From the NCBI RefSeq assembly GCF_028476545.1, contig NW_026731571.1, positions 434,001 to 498,000 on the forward strand: a DNA stretch of 64,000 nucleotides, read 5' to 3'. The notes beneath the pieces are model-generated. The model was not told the origin of the DNA. It saw nothing but the letters and a program-made list of their open reading frames with translations, and ran no database searches. The first letter of the stretch is position 1, and every line of letters begins with the position of its first letter. Positions 24,476 through 35,974 of this stretch are shown here, one piece after another. Source of the stretch: Physella acuta (taxonomy: Eukaryota; Mollusca; Gastropoda; Physidae). The translations under genes were made by a program, and so were the position numbers.

Positions 24476-24762
24476 TAAATGCTCTACACTTCGTAAATAT
24501 AAACATTATATTCGCTTTAGATATAAATATTATATACGCTGTAAATATAAGCATCATATTTGTTGTAAACAAAGCATAATAACCCTGTAAATATAAACAT
24601 CATATTCGATGTCAATATAAACGTCAGATTCGCTAAAAATACAAACATCATATACGCTGTCAATATAAGAATAATAACCCTGTAAATATAAACATCACAT
24701 ACACTGTAAATATAAGCATCATATATGCTGTCAATATAAGAATAATAACCCTGTAAATATAC
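24476..24762. repeat. Degenerate ~24-bp AT-rich repeat abutting the previous array
   Basis: About eleven units of the type TGTAAATATAAACATCATAT are visible. A compound form ending in AATAATAACCCTGTAAATAT recurs near 24668 and 24743. The array is older than the 16-bp array it touches. Confidence 0.85.
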
Positions 24763-25204
24763 AAGATACTTCACCCAATGAATGTTAAATGAATGCGTCC
24801 CGTGAATACACAAAGTACTAATCCTAATCGTAATCAATTACATTTACTTGATTGATAGAGTCCACATCATTGGTAATACAGATCTTTAATCCAAGAAACT
24901 ATGTCAATTTTGATTTACAGATCGGAGATTAAATATAATATTTTTAAAAAAATCATGTTGAGCTTTAAAAGTAAAATGTTAGTGGCTGGTGTATATTGGA
25001 AAAATATTTTATAGCAACCAAATCTTATACAACTAAAAATATGTTTTTTTAATTGTTTTAAATGCTCTTAACAACATAGCTAGGTCTTTGTAAATCGCTT
25101 ATGCTTGTTTTATTTGCTAAAGTTGAAAGCGTCAGTCGATGCTTCAATGCAAGCAGATGGCCCTACTTTATAAATTCTGGCCGGATCGTTCTTCCGTCAC
25201 GACT
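24763..25204. other. AT-rich spacer
   Basis: No gene or element is recognised. The sequence is A/T-rich with short homopolymers. Confidence 0.5.
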
Positions 25205-25375
25205 CAGAGGCGTAGCGAAGGGGGGGGGGGGGGTGGCAGGGGGGGTACATGTGTCCCCGGAAAGTTTGAGGGGGGTGCAAATTGAAAATTGAAGGTTTGT
25301 TCCCGAGGGGGGCGCCAAATTGAAAATTTGTCTGTCACGACATAAAGATTTTAATACCACCCCTCCCCCCTTCAT
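25205..25375. mobile_element. Truncated CAGAGGCGTAG-type element
   Basis: It begins CAGAGGCGTAGCGAAGG followed by a G tract, and contains GGGGGGCGCCAAATTG. The element at 27304-27624 has the same start and the same GGGCGCCAAATT word. Here no matching inverted end is found on the right, so this copy looks truncated. It is non-coding. Confidence 0.55.
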
Positions 25376-25555
25376 CTACCTAATGTCTCTAAATTTAACT
25401 TGTAGAATAAGTGTACACGAGTGGTTCGATTATCTAACCTCATGAGCGCCCGACTCAAAGATTTGTAAACAACAATCGATGTGATCACCGGCTCACCTGA
25501 CTGATCAAATGATGGCTACTGGCTAGTTGTCTCCCATCTTGTAGCGGATATTAAG
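25376..25555. other. Short spacer
   Basis: Unique sequence with no recognised feature. Confidence 0.5.
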
Positions 25556-25773
25556 TCCCCTTTCAAACCTGATGGTCTATGGGGCAAGTGAAGTAGTTTA
25601 CTTGTTGAAGAGATGGTGTGGTCAGCACTAAGCCCAGCCGCCTTTACTTTATCTAATGTGAGTCAGGTACCTATCACAGCTAAGTGGACTCAGGGACGTT
25701 TGCAGACTTGAATCCGGAATCGAACTCGAGACTTTCGGGTTAGCAGTCGTGTGTTTCTACCATTCGACTACCC
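25556..25773 (-). mobile_element. tRNA-derived SINE, copy 2 (best preserved)
   Basis: On the minus strand, a tRNA-like head at the right has GGTAGTCGAATGG as box-A region and GAGTTCGATTCC as box B. The body has CTGAGTCCACTTAGCTGT, AGGTACCTGAC, AAGTAAAGGCGGC and GTGCTGACCACAC. A distal segment resembling CCATAGACCATCAGG and TTTGAAAGGGG follows at the left. It shares this order with 8470-8672. The inverted-repeat element at 25777-26169 lies directly against its tRNA end. Confidence 0.8.
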
Positions 25774-25776
25774 TTT

Positions 25777-26169
25777 GGGGTCATCCATAAATGACGTCAC
25801 GCTTTTTTTGACGATTTTTACCTCCCCCCCCCCCTCCCCTCCGTCACACGTCGTCACAAAAAGCCAGACCCCCCCCCTAAAATGACGTCACACCTCAACC
25901 TACAACCCCCCCCCCCCTTAAAATTGCAGTTGAATTTTTTTTAAACATCGATATTTTTCCAAAATCTTGTCTAAACTATTACAATTTATTAAAACAGTTA
26001 TCTAAAACGCGAAATAACGTCTAAAATTCGTTTTCTAACATTGCTTTTTTATAATGCAAAAATTTGACGTCGCAACATCTGACCCCCCCCTCCCCCTCAT
26101 CACACATCGTCACAAAATTACGGACCCCCCCTCCCCCCTACGAGTGTGACGTCATTTATGGATGACCCC
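25777..26169. mobile_element. Non-autonomous DNA transposon with 24-bp perfect inverted ends
   Basis: The first 24 bp begin GGGGTCATCCATAAATGACG and end in TCAC. The last 24 bp (26146-26169) are the exact reverse complement. Flanks read TTT on both sides (25774-25776 and 26170-26172), consistent with a 3-bp, or 2-bp, target duplication. The interior is C-rich, AT-rich in the middle, and has no open frame. Each inverted end contains a perfect CRE palindrome, TGACGTCA. The superfamily is unresolved: the ends resemble ISL2EU/PIF-Harbinger-type families from memory, which is not proof. Confidence 0.8.
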
Positions 26170-26172
26170 TTT

Positions 26173-27034
26173 GACAACGCCGTCCCAATTAAAGATATTG
26201 AAATTAATTTTTAATGACAAATGACAAATCTCACTATATGGGTTTTTTAAAAAATATTCTTGCATTGTCGTCGGAAATGCTATCGTATGCATACTTAGAA
26301 TGACATTTATATTTCGGTCTGTATTCTAAATATTTAGTCACTACCAGCCTGTGTCTCAAGACACGAGATTTAGTCACACAAGTCTGCTATATTTAGTCCC
26401 TCCAATGTCTACAACAGATTACCCGATGTTCCAGCCAATCATGTGACTAACGTTGTAATTCACCTTTGACCTTCAAGATCGGATTATTTATTTTCTACTC
26501 TCCGACATAACGGCCCCCCCCTCCCGTCCACTTTTTCCCCGTCTCCTGTTCGGTGCTAGACAAACACGTCCTGCTGACGTCACGAGGAGTTTCTTTGTTT
26601 TAAGTGAGCGGAAGTGAGAGAAATTGACCGCTTACACGGAGGTAAGGCGACACCCGAGTGACCGGGGGTGGGGCGGGGGTGGGGCGGGTGGCGGACCCTG
26701 CTATAGGTCGGGAAAACGCGATGACGATCGGTGCCATCAAAGACGCCCGGTCACGTGATCCGGCCTACCTGGCCAGGTATGCTCTCAGCGTTAGTGCTTG
26801 CACAAGATGCCAGGATTGGAGCCCATTCCCTTAAGCAAATTGTATTAATTCATGACGGAAGAAGCAAATACTGGGGATCTCGTCTAGATCCGCCGGGCCC
26901 GGATCGCCTCCCTTGTGTTCGGGAACTTTATATTCCATTTCCGGTCTGCTTCTATGTCCTCGACTCAATCGGAACCGGAAGTGAACCGACAGCAGGTAAG
27001 CTGAGGCACAGGTAGATCTTGAAGACAGGAAGTC
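26173..27034. other. Single-copy spacer
   Basis: AT-rich to 26500, then GC-rich. A 94-codon frame at 26731-27015 has no recognisable domain. Its end overlaps a CAGGTAAG sequence near 26993, which matches a splice donor, so a terminal coding exon cannot be excluded. There is no homology support. Confidence 0.35.
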
Positions 27035-27256
27035 GGATCAAAGGTGGGCTGACGTCACAACAAATCAAAGGTGGGCTGACCGTTAGGACAAATCAAAGGT
27101 GGGCTGACGTCACAACAAATCAAAAGTGGGCTGACGTCACAACAAATCAAAGGTGGGCTGACGTCACAACAAATCAAAAAAGGGCTGGCCGTTAGGACAA
27201 ATCAAAGGTGGGCTGACCGTTAGGACAAATCAAAGGTGGGCTGACCGTTAGGACGA
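27035..27256. repeat. Minisatellite, 27-28-bp unit, about 8 copies, CRE-containing
   Basis: The shared core is CAAATCAAAGGTGGGCTGAC. Units end either CGTCACAA, making TGACGTCA, or CGTTAGGA. Four units carry the CRE-like palindrome. The core also contains ATCAAAGG, close to a TCF/LEF site. Confidence 0.9.
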
Positions 27257-27303
27257 ATTTTGTACTTACCAGCCAACACGTAGACAGACATACTTTTGGA
27301 GAG

Positions 27304-27624
27304 CAGAGGCGTAGCTAGGGGAGGGCGGGTAGGGCGGGCGCCCCGGCCGACGATCTTTGGGGGCGCCAAATTAGGTAGAAAAAATTTTTAAAGTTTATTT
27401 TGAGCTACATTGCGGTTGAAAATAGAAAGCTACTTGGCTCTACGGACTATTTTCTACATTACTTGTGTGATATGGAAAAAAACTATTAACATGACTAAAG
27501 GGGACGGGGGGGGGGGTGGCTCGTTTTTCGCTAACGTTGATAAATATATAGGTCTAAATATGTGGGGAGGGGGGGCAAAAATTGATAGTTCGCCCCTGCG
27601 CAGAAATGGGTATCTACGCCTCTG
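27304..27624. mobile_element. Short inverted-repeat element (MITE-like), CAGAGGCGTAG ends
   Basis: It starts CAGAGGCGTAGCTAGGGG. It ends with ATCTACGCCTCTG, whose reverse complement is CAGAGGCGTAGAT, so the terminal inverted repeat is about 11 bp. The interior has GGGGGCGCCAAATTAGG and a G tract and encodes nothing recognisable. Flanks contain TTGGAG on both sides but do not form a clean 8-bp duplication. Confidence 0.65.
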
Positions 27625-27804
27625 ACTATTGGAGGTGAGCAGTTGTTTGTGTGCACTCCAGATCGGCCCGTGTGATCAATGCTGGATTAAACCTTAAGGG
27701 TGGCTCTAGTGGACCACATCGGCGGGTCCCCCCCCCCCACCCCGGGCCTACAGGCACAAGACAGAAGACAACTAGCTGCTTCAATTAATTACCGACAGGA
27801 AACG

Positions 27805-28045
27805 CTGGGGCCATGAGCCGGTGGGCCATGAGCCGGTGGGCAATGAGCCGGTGGGCCATGAGCCGGTGGGGCCATGAGCCGGTGGGCCATGAGCCGGTGG
27901 GCCATGAGCCGGTGGGCCATGAGCCGGTGGGGCCATGAGCCGGTGGGCCATGAGCCGGTGGGCCATGAGCCGGTGGGGCCATGAGCCGGTGGGCCATGAG
28001 CCGGTGGGGCCATGAGCCGGTGGGCCATGAGCCGGTGGGCCATGT
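27805..28045. repeat. Minisatellite, 16/17-bp unit, about 15 copies
   Basis: The unit is GCCATGAGCCGGTGGG, with an extra G in some copies. Repetitive minus-strand frames are artefacts. Confidence 0.95.
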
Positions 28046-28575
28046 CGTCCACAGAACTAATCTCCGCCGACTCCAGAAATGAATCTTTTGGTTGGGAAAA
28101 ATCCTCAGACAATAGCAGCGTCGAAATGATCTGGGTGGGACAATAGGGCATCTCGTTTAAAGGCAAGCCTGATTAAAGCTATAGCTGTCTTAAAGACAGA
28201 TTTGTTGCATAACATCAACATTTCATAACATTTCATCAAGCTCAGCAGTACCTAGCGTAGATTGGGTCATCAAAACATTACACATCAGAAGAAACCTAAA
28301 ATTTACACCCAAAGAAAATGTTTAGCTAGGCTGGTGAAGCGTGTTTACATGTTTGTATATTTTTTGTATTTTTTTTTTGTTTGTCTTTTTGGTTACAGGA
28401 GAGAATCTGCACTATGGGTAGAGCTGTAAAATACTTATTTAGGTAGAGAATAATGTTCTTTTTGACCAAACTGTTAATCAGAAATTTATTTAAAGACGTT
28501 GATTAATTTATTGATATATTCATTGGTTGATACACCATCTTGAGCTGGTCAGTCATTTCTGAGTTTCGAGGATCG
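28046..28575. other. AT-rich spacer
   Basis: No gene is recognised. T-runs lie near 28360-28390. Confidence 0.5.
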
Positions 28576-28712
28576 GTGCGCCTACAAGAGATGGTTGGCT
28601 CCTACAAGAGATGGTTGGCTCCTACAAGAGATGGTTGGCTCCTACTAGAGATGGAGATGGTTGGCTCCTACTAGAGACGGTTGGCTCCTAATAGAGATGG
28701 TTGGCTCACGAT
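28576..28712. repeat. Short tandem repeat, 20-bp unit, 6-7 copies
   Basis: The unit is AGAGATGGTTGGCTCCTACA, with ACTAG and ATAG variants in the right half. Confidence 0.9.
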
Positions 28713-28860
28713 TTGAGCCAAACGAACTGCACCAACACAAAATCTTGTCACTTGTCACTGAGCTTGTGAAATGATGCGTGAAACGATTCACTTGTGTCAC
28801 ATTACTGTCACATCGTCACAAAATCTTGTCACTCTCGCACATTATGGCAAGAAACAGAGC

Positions 28861-30389
28861 AGTACAAATGGTCTAATGACTTTCTCACACCACTACAAAT
28901 GGTCTAATGACTTTCTCACACCACTACAAATGGTCTAATGACTTTCTCACACCACTACAAATGGTCTAATGACTTTCTCACACCACTACAAATGGTCTAA
29001 TGACTTTCTCACACCACTACAAATGGTCTAATGACTTTCTCACGGCACTACAAATGGTCTAATGACTTTCTCACACCACTACAAATGGTCTAATGACTTT
29101 CTCAAGGCACTACAAATGGTCTAATGACTTTCTCACACCACTACAAATGGTCTAATGACTTTCTCACACCACTACAAATGGTCTAATGACTTTCTCACAC
29201 CACTACAAATGGTCTAATGACTTTCTCACACCACTACAAATGGTCTAATGACTTTCTCACACCACTACAAATGGTCTAATGACTTTCTCACACCACTACA
29301 AATGGTCTAATGACTTTCTCACACCACTACAAATGGTCTAATGACTTTCTCACACCACTACAAATGGTCTAATGACTTTCTCAAGGCACTACAAATGGTC
29401 TAATGACTTTCTCACACCACTACAAATGGTCTAATGACTTTCTCACACCACTACAAATGGTCTAATGACTTTCTCACGGCACTACAAATGGTCTAATGAC
29501 TTTCTCACGGCACTACAAATGGTCTAATGACTTTCTCACACCACTACAAATGGTCTAATGACTTTCTCACACCACTACAAATGGTCTAATGACTTTCTCA
29601 CGGCACTACAAATGGTCTAATGACTTTCTCACACCACTACAAATGGTCTAATGACTTTCTCACACCACTACAAATGGTCTAATGACTTTCTCGCGGCACT
29701 ACAAATGGTCTAATGACTTTCTCACACCACTACAAATGGTCTAATGACTTTCTCACACCACTACAAATGGTCTAATGACTTTCTCACACCACTACAAATG
29801 GTCTAATGACTTTCTCACACCACTACAAATGGTCTAATGACTTTCTTACGGCACTACAAATGGTCTAACGGCACTACAAATGGTCTAATGACTTTCTCAA
29901 GGCACTACAAATGGTCTAATGACTTTCTCAAGGCACTACAAATGGTCTAATGACTTTCTCACGGCACTACAAATGGTCTAATGACTTTCTCACGGCACTA
30001 CAAATGGTCTAATGACTTTCTCACACCACTACAAATGGTCTAATGACTTTCTCACACCACTACAAATGGTCTAATGACTTTCTCACACCACTACAAATGG
30101 TCTAATGACTTTCTCGCGGCACTACAAATGGTCTAATGACTTTCTCGCGGCACTACAAATGGTCTAAATACTTTCTCACACCACTACAAATGGTCTAATG
30201 ACTTTCTCACGGCACTACAAATGGTCTAATGACTTTCTCACGGCACTACAAATGGTCTAATGACTTTCTCACGGCACTACAAATGGTCTAATGACTTTCT
30301 CGCGGCACTACAAATGGTCTAATGACTTTCTCACACCACTACAAATGGTCTAATGACTTTCTCACACCACTACAAATGGTCTAATGACT
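28861..30389. repeat. Minisatellite, 31-bp unit, about 49 copies
   Basis: The core is CTACAAATGGTCTAATGACT, followed by TTCTC. The last bases of each unit vary as ACACCA, ACGGCA, AAGGCA or GCGGCA. These variants form mixed blocks that can be used to trace duplications. One unit near 29864 is internally shortened. Confidence 0.98.
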
Positions 30390-30461
30390 TGATCACAGAC
30401 TGTTAATTACAAAAATATGATCCGACTGATGAAGATGATTGATGTTCCAAGGCTCGGCCAT

Positions 30462-30562
30462 CTTGTGATACCCTGGCCATCTTGTGATCCCAGGGCCATC
30501 TTGTGATCCCAGGGCCACCTTGTGATACCCTGGCCATCTTGTGATACCCTGGCCACCTTTTG
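30462..30562. repeat. Short tandem repeat, 20-bp unit, 5-6 copies
   Basis: The unit is GGCCATCTTGTGATACCCT, alternating with GGCCATCTTGTGATCCCAG. Confidence 0.9.
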
Positions 30563-31082
30563 ATTCTGTTCCGTGCAATTAACCGCCGCTCCGTTACCAG
30601 CAGAAGCTTCTGGAAACTCCGTCAGAAAACACACCTCCCAGGGGACCCCCTCCCGTCTTTATCCTCCGTCTCCTCCGATCCTGAGTAAAACAATGAGATA
30701 TCTTTAGACCCGGCTCCGTCCAAGAACTTGCCCCACCCCCGGGAGCTGTCCCGACCCCCGGGAAATGAACGAGAAGCGTATTGAAACGAATGCTTTCATA
30801 ACGATGAAATAATTCTCCAAGAAACCTGAATTCGCCCACTGATCTCAGATCTGGAGCCATTATTAAGACCAGCGTTATCAGATCTTTACAATCTTCTTTC
30901 AATTCCATTAGCTCGCCCGTCCACAGGTTCTAGGGACGGAGCAAGGTTCCGCCCAGAGCCCGGCGTGGGGCAGTCGGGGCTCAAATTGTCAGGACAAATT
31001 GATCATCAGTGGGCGGCAACTGACAGGGGTTCTCACACGACGGCAGTGCTCGTGGCCCTGTTGACGTCACTCTGTAGCGCCG
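30563..31082. other. Single-copy spacer
   Basis: Well-mixed unique sequence. A 104-codon minus-strand frame at 30594-30908 has no domain I recognise. The 30780-30910 stretch looks complex and could be a conserved non-coding element. Confidence 0.35.
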
Positions 31083-31183
31083 GAGGTTATGACGACACGC
31101 ACTCGGCGGTTATGACGTCATGCACTAGGAGGTTATGTCGTCACGCACTCAAAGGTTATGACGTCACGCACTCGGAGGTTATG
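31083..31183. repeat. Short tandem repeat, ~23-bp unit, 4-5 copies
   Basis: The core is GGTTATGACGTCACGCACTC. Several units contain TGACGTCA. Confidence 0.85.
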
Positions 31184-32211
31184 ATATAGTGATAGTCATT
31201 AGTGATTTACAGAAACTGCAGCAAACATTCACAAAAGTATCACTACCTACCATTCACAAACTATCATAATCAAATTATGTTTTTATACTCCAACCATACA
31301 ACTTTACTATAGAAGAATGTAGTTTTTTTTTTTAATTCTATGGGCTACTATAACAATATGCGAGGGCCAGATTTCCGTGCCGTGAGTTCAAGGATTGTTG
31401 GGGAATTTGGAGTTGCCTCAAAGTTTTTAAACCAGCCACACTATAATTCAAAACAAAATGGCCGCAGTAATGTATCGAGGTCGTTAGATCAAGGTAAGAT
31501 TTGGATAAAGATCAAGGTAGATCGGGATTACGGTTTGCGTAGAGCTAGATTAAGGTCAGGTTGATGTTATTCATACTTTGATAAAAAAAAGTCTAGAATA
31601 TCCCTCTCAAAGTGCCAAAAGTAGTGAGTCCATTATTCTCAAAATTCATGTTTTGTGTTAGGGTTGATCTGCTTTAGTTGTTAGACGGTAATTCCCAACT
31701 TATCGGATTAGGATTACAACCAGCTCAGGTTGTGCCGTTAATGAAAGCTGGTCTGGTGTTGTCTCAACACCATCTGGAGCCTTTGATACCAGTCTACACC
31801 AGCATCAAGATCTGGCTTACCCACAGTACACCAGGCTCGTCTGTCATTGAGAGACGGCCTGTGTCACTGATGTGTCACTGACAGACGGAGACACCAGTCA
31901 GATGCTGACGACACTCGTATTAGTCACGTGATGAGAACTTACTTAGAGCGTTCAGATAACAAGGGATTAGCTCTTAGACATGGATATCCTTTTCTTTGTT
32001 CCCCCCCCCCCCCATCCCCAACTTTTCCGACGCCCCTCCATCCCCGTCTCCGACTTTTCCGACGCCCCTCGCTACTGATTTTTCTACCGCAGACGTTGCC
32101 TCAGATGCATTAAGATATAAATTCACTTGTTGTATTTGTATATCACCCCCCCCCCCCCAAATGCGTGAGAGCCATTCCAGATCACTTTTAATGTCGGGTG
32201 AGTAAATTCTA
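31184..32211. other. Single-copy spacer
   Basis: AT-rich to 31340, then mixed. C-runs lie at about 31999-32012 and 32145-32158, and CCCCTCCATCCCC-like sequence between 32030 and 32075. No gene is recognised. Confidence 0.45.
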
Positions 32212-32366
32212 ACTACAAATGTGTGAGACTTATCCCCTTGTATGTGTATGTATGTGTGTGTGTGTATGTGTCATACTCCAACTACAAATGTGTGAGAATT
32301 ATCCCCCTGTATGTGTGTATGTATGTCTGTGTGTATGTATGTATGTGTGTATGTATGTCTGTGTGA
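32212..32366. repeat. TGTA/TG microsatellite with a duplicated lead-in
   Basis: An AACTACAAATGTGTGAGA lead-in occurs at about 32210 and 32280, each time followed by ATGTATGTGTG-type simple sequence. Confidence 0.85.
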
Positions 32367-33141
32367 GACGTCCAACCTTATCAATGAACGGTCGATGTGG
32401 TAAGCCTATCCCGCCCCGCCCCCTCCATCTTGTGATGGAGACAAATAAAGCAAGAATTCTTTAGAGTAATTTCCTCTGGGGCTTCTTGAATTCTGCCAGT
32501 CGTCTGCTGAGCGAATGAGACGGCTTCTCCTTAAGAGAGTGTCAGGGGGAGACGATAATGTCGGCTGATCTGAGATCAAACGTCACGACTCAAACTTGTC
32601 CATCTTTATTGTCAAACTCGGCCGGCGGAAATCAAAGGAGCTTATTAAAGAATGATGTTGTTATAGAAATGGGATCTTTGCACACTTTCTTCCTGCTCCC
32701 GCGGGACACACCCCCATAATGGCGGCGTTTCCTTGGAGGCCTCGTCTGCTGAGCTCCAGGGATGGAGCTGATTTTTAAAGTTCGGGTTTGATCTGAAACT
32801 CTTTCAAGCGACTTATTCAAGAAAGACGGGCATAATTACAATTTTCATTGATACGCATTTTTTCCTCATATTTTTCTGTTAAATTTCTGAACAAGCCGGC
32901 ATTTTTCAGAACAAGCCGGTATTTTTCTGAGCGAGCCGGCATTTTTCGAGCGGTTACATCTTGAATTGGTATTGATATCGGTGGGAGGCTCAGTGAATAG
33001 TTGCATTAGCATCTCTGCTGCAGAAGATATGACGTCATCTGCCGTACACGTGACTGTGTACTGTACACACATCCCGCATTGATCTACATGTGTACATACA
33101 GCCATAGACTTGTGTACACTATCACCACAAAAATACCCCCA
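32367..33141. other. Single-copy spacer, possible regulatory DNA
   Basis: Complex sequence at 32460-32830 includes GATCTGAGATCAAA and GAGCTTATTAAAG. At 32885-32955 a ~20-bp unit (AACAAGCCGGCATTTTTC-like) repeats four times. No gene is recognised. Confidence 0.4.
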
Positions 33142-34212
33142 TATATATGAGTGGGATGGTCTACAGAAAACACCACTGGTCTACAGAAGACACCACTGGT
33201 GTACAGAAGACACCACTGGTCTACAGAAGACACCATTGGTGTACAGAAGTCACCACTGGTGTACAGAAGACACCACTGGTCTACAGAAGACACCACTGAT
33301 CTACAGAAGACGCCACTGGTCTACAGAAGACACCACTGGTGTACAGAAGACACCACTGGTCTACAGAAGACACCACTGGTCTACAGAAGACACCATTGGT
33401 GTACAGAAGACACCACTGGTGTACAGAAGACACCACTGGTGTACAGAAGACACCACTGGTCTACAGAAGACACCACTGGTCTACAGAAGACACCACTGGT
33501 GTACAGAAGACACCACTGGTCTAGACACCACTGGTGTACAGAAGACACCACCTGTCTACAGAAGACACCACTGGTGTACAGAAGACACCACTGGTGTACA
33601 GAAGACACCACTGGTGTACAGAAGACACCACCTGTCTACAGAAGACACCACCTGTCTACAGAAGACACCACTAGTCTACAGAAGACACCACTGGTGTACA
33701 GAAGACACCACTGGTATACAGAAGACACCACTGGTGTACAGAAGACACCACTGGTCTACAGAAGACACCACTGGTCTACAGAAGACACCACTAGTCTACA
33801 GAAGACACCACTAGTGTACAGAAGACACCACCTGTCTACAGAAGACACCACTGGTGTACAGAAGACACCACTGGTGTACAGAAGACACCACTGGTGTACA
33901 GAAGACACCACTGGTGTACAGAAGACACCACTGGTGTACAGAAGACACTGCGGATCTACAGAAGATACCACTGGTGTACAGAAGGTACCACTGGTGCACA
34001 GAAGGCACCACTGGTGTACAGAAGACACCACTGGTGTACAGAAGACACCACTGGTGTACAGAAGACACCACTAGTCTACAGAAGACACCACTAGTGTACA
34101 GAAGACACCACTGGTGTACAGAAGACACCACTGGTGTACAGAAGACACTGCGGGTCTACAGAAGACACCACTGGTGTACAGAAGACACCACTGGTGTACA
34201 GAAGACACCAAT
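33142..34212. repeat. Minisatellite, 20-bp unit, about 52 copies
   Basis: The unit is ACAGAAGACACCACTGGTGT, or ACTGGTCT in the other main form. It starts with a unique lead-in, ATATATGAGTGGGATGG, at about 33143. The reverse complement of this array start, lead-in included, lies at 35975-36105. Open frames on both strands come from a stop-free unit. Confidence 0.97.
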
Positions 34213-35295
34213 GTGATTGTCCTTCTAACGAATAGATACCTCGGTTGTTATTTTTTTCAATGATAAGGCAAAAGTCGGTATCCCCTAGTTCAGTAAGACC
34301 TACACTCTAATACAAGCACTCCTCCCCCCCCCCCCCTCCACTGTAGATCCTTCTAGAAGGTCATGTACAGATGGACATTTACAGCCTTTTCAAAACTGAC
34401 AAACAAAAGATCCTCAATGGACATCTCGATGTGGCCAGATGAAAAAGGCCATCTAGGGGGGGGGGGGGGTGATACAGATTTACCAGCGGGGGGAGGGGGG
34501 GGGTTGTCCAGCCATTTCTCCACGATTTTACGGAGTGTCGATGGCCAGCGATTGAGTTGGGGGGGGGAGAGAGGCCCACGGTTGGACTGTACATCAATAT
34601 TTTCTGATCTCGCATTAATTTTCTTAATTGAAACCAGGGAATTAAAAATTGGGTTTAGGGAGGGCCAGGACAGCTTCCGGACGACAGGGGGCGCAAGTCT
34701 GCCGGCAGAAAATGGCGGCCTGAGTTATCGGCCCAGCAGGGGAGGCAACAGAGAAGTCGTCGTAAAAAACACGGGCACGCGCGCGGATGTGGGAGGGCGG
34801 CTTGGCGCATGAGCCGCGCGGGTGGGGGTGGGGAGACTAGAAGGCGTCGACCTGAGCCCAGTTCATTTATTTCTCCCCGTCTCTTTACGACAGATCCGCC
34901 ATTGTTCGCGTCTCATACAATCTCCAGGCGCGGTGGCCAATGGCCGGATGGTTTCACGGCTCTCTCCATATGGCCAGAAAAAACTTTCATGACCCAACTA
35001 CCGTCACTAAAAATGCGACATTTTGTCTTTGGCGAAGACATTTTCTTTCATCGCGTTATTCAAACTTTCAAAATTAGTGTTTTGGTTCGTTAGTGTAATT
35101 ATTAATTTTCATAAGTGGCTTTGGAGCAGAAGATGGGAGACGGGGATTTTTGATTAGGGGTGGGGGGTGAGGTGATTGTGTGGTGGGGTGGTGCAATAGT
35201 GAGGTGACTAAACCTGATGGATAGACAGCGTTAGACAACTTGGATGTGAGAGATGTTTAAATGATGAACTCACAGCGTTAGTCAACATCATTAAG
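34213..35295. other. Single-copy spacer with G/C tracts
   Basis: C-runs at about 34324-34337. G-runs at about 34456-34468, 34490-34503 and 34559-34567. AT-rich ATTAATTTTCTTAATTG near 34614. Open frames in the G-rich part look like chance. No gene is recognised. Confidence 0.45.
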
Positions 35296-35299
35296 GCTA

Positions 35300-35974
35300 G
35301 GTCATACACTCATCTACTGCTGTCATACACTCATCTACTGCTGTCATACACCCATCTACTGCTGTCATACATCCATCTACTGCTGTCATACAGCCATCTG
35401 CTGCTGTCATACACCCTTCTACTGCTGTCATACACATCTACTGTTGTCATACACACATCTACTGCTACCATACACCCATCTACTGCTGTCATACCTGACT
35501 GCTGTCATACACCCTTCTACTGCTGTCATACACATCTACTGTTGTCATACACACATCTACTGCTGCCATACACCCATCTACTGCTGTCATACCTGACTGC
35601 TGTCATACACCCATCTACTGCTGGCATACACCCATCTACTGCTGTCATACACCCTTCTACTGCTGTCATACACATCTACTGTTGTCATACACACATCTAC
35701 TGCTGTCATACACCCATCTACTGCTGTCATACACACATCTACTGCTGTCATACACACATCTACTGCTGTCATACCCGACTGCTGTCATACACCCTTCTAC
35801 TGCTGTCATACACACATCTACTGATGTCATGCATCTACTGCTGTCATACACCCATCTACTGCTGCCATACACCCATCTACTGCTGTCATACACCCATCTA
35901 CTGCTGTCATACACCCATCTACTGCTGTCATACACCCATCTACTGCTGTCATACACCCATATACTGCTGTCATA
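35300..35974. repeat. Minisatellite, 21-bp unit, about 30 copies
   Basis: The core is TCTACTGCTGTCATACACCC. A compound block holding CATACCTGACTGCTGTC, a CCTTCTAC variant and a CTGTTGTC variant recurs at about 35490, 35590 and 35770, showing block duplication. Confidence 0.95.

Noticed and set aside
28861-30389. CRISPR-like regular array
   Set aside because: Units are directly adjacent with no unique spacers, there are no cas genes, and the genome is eukaryotic. The same holds for the other arrays.
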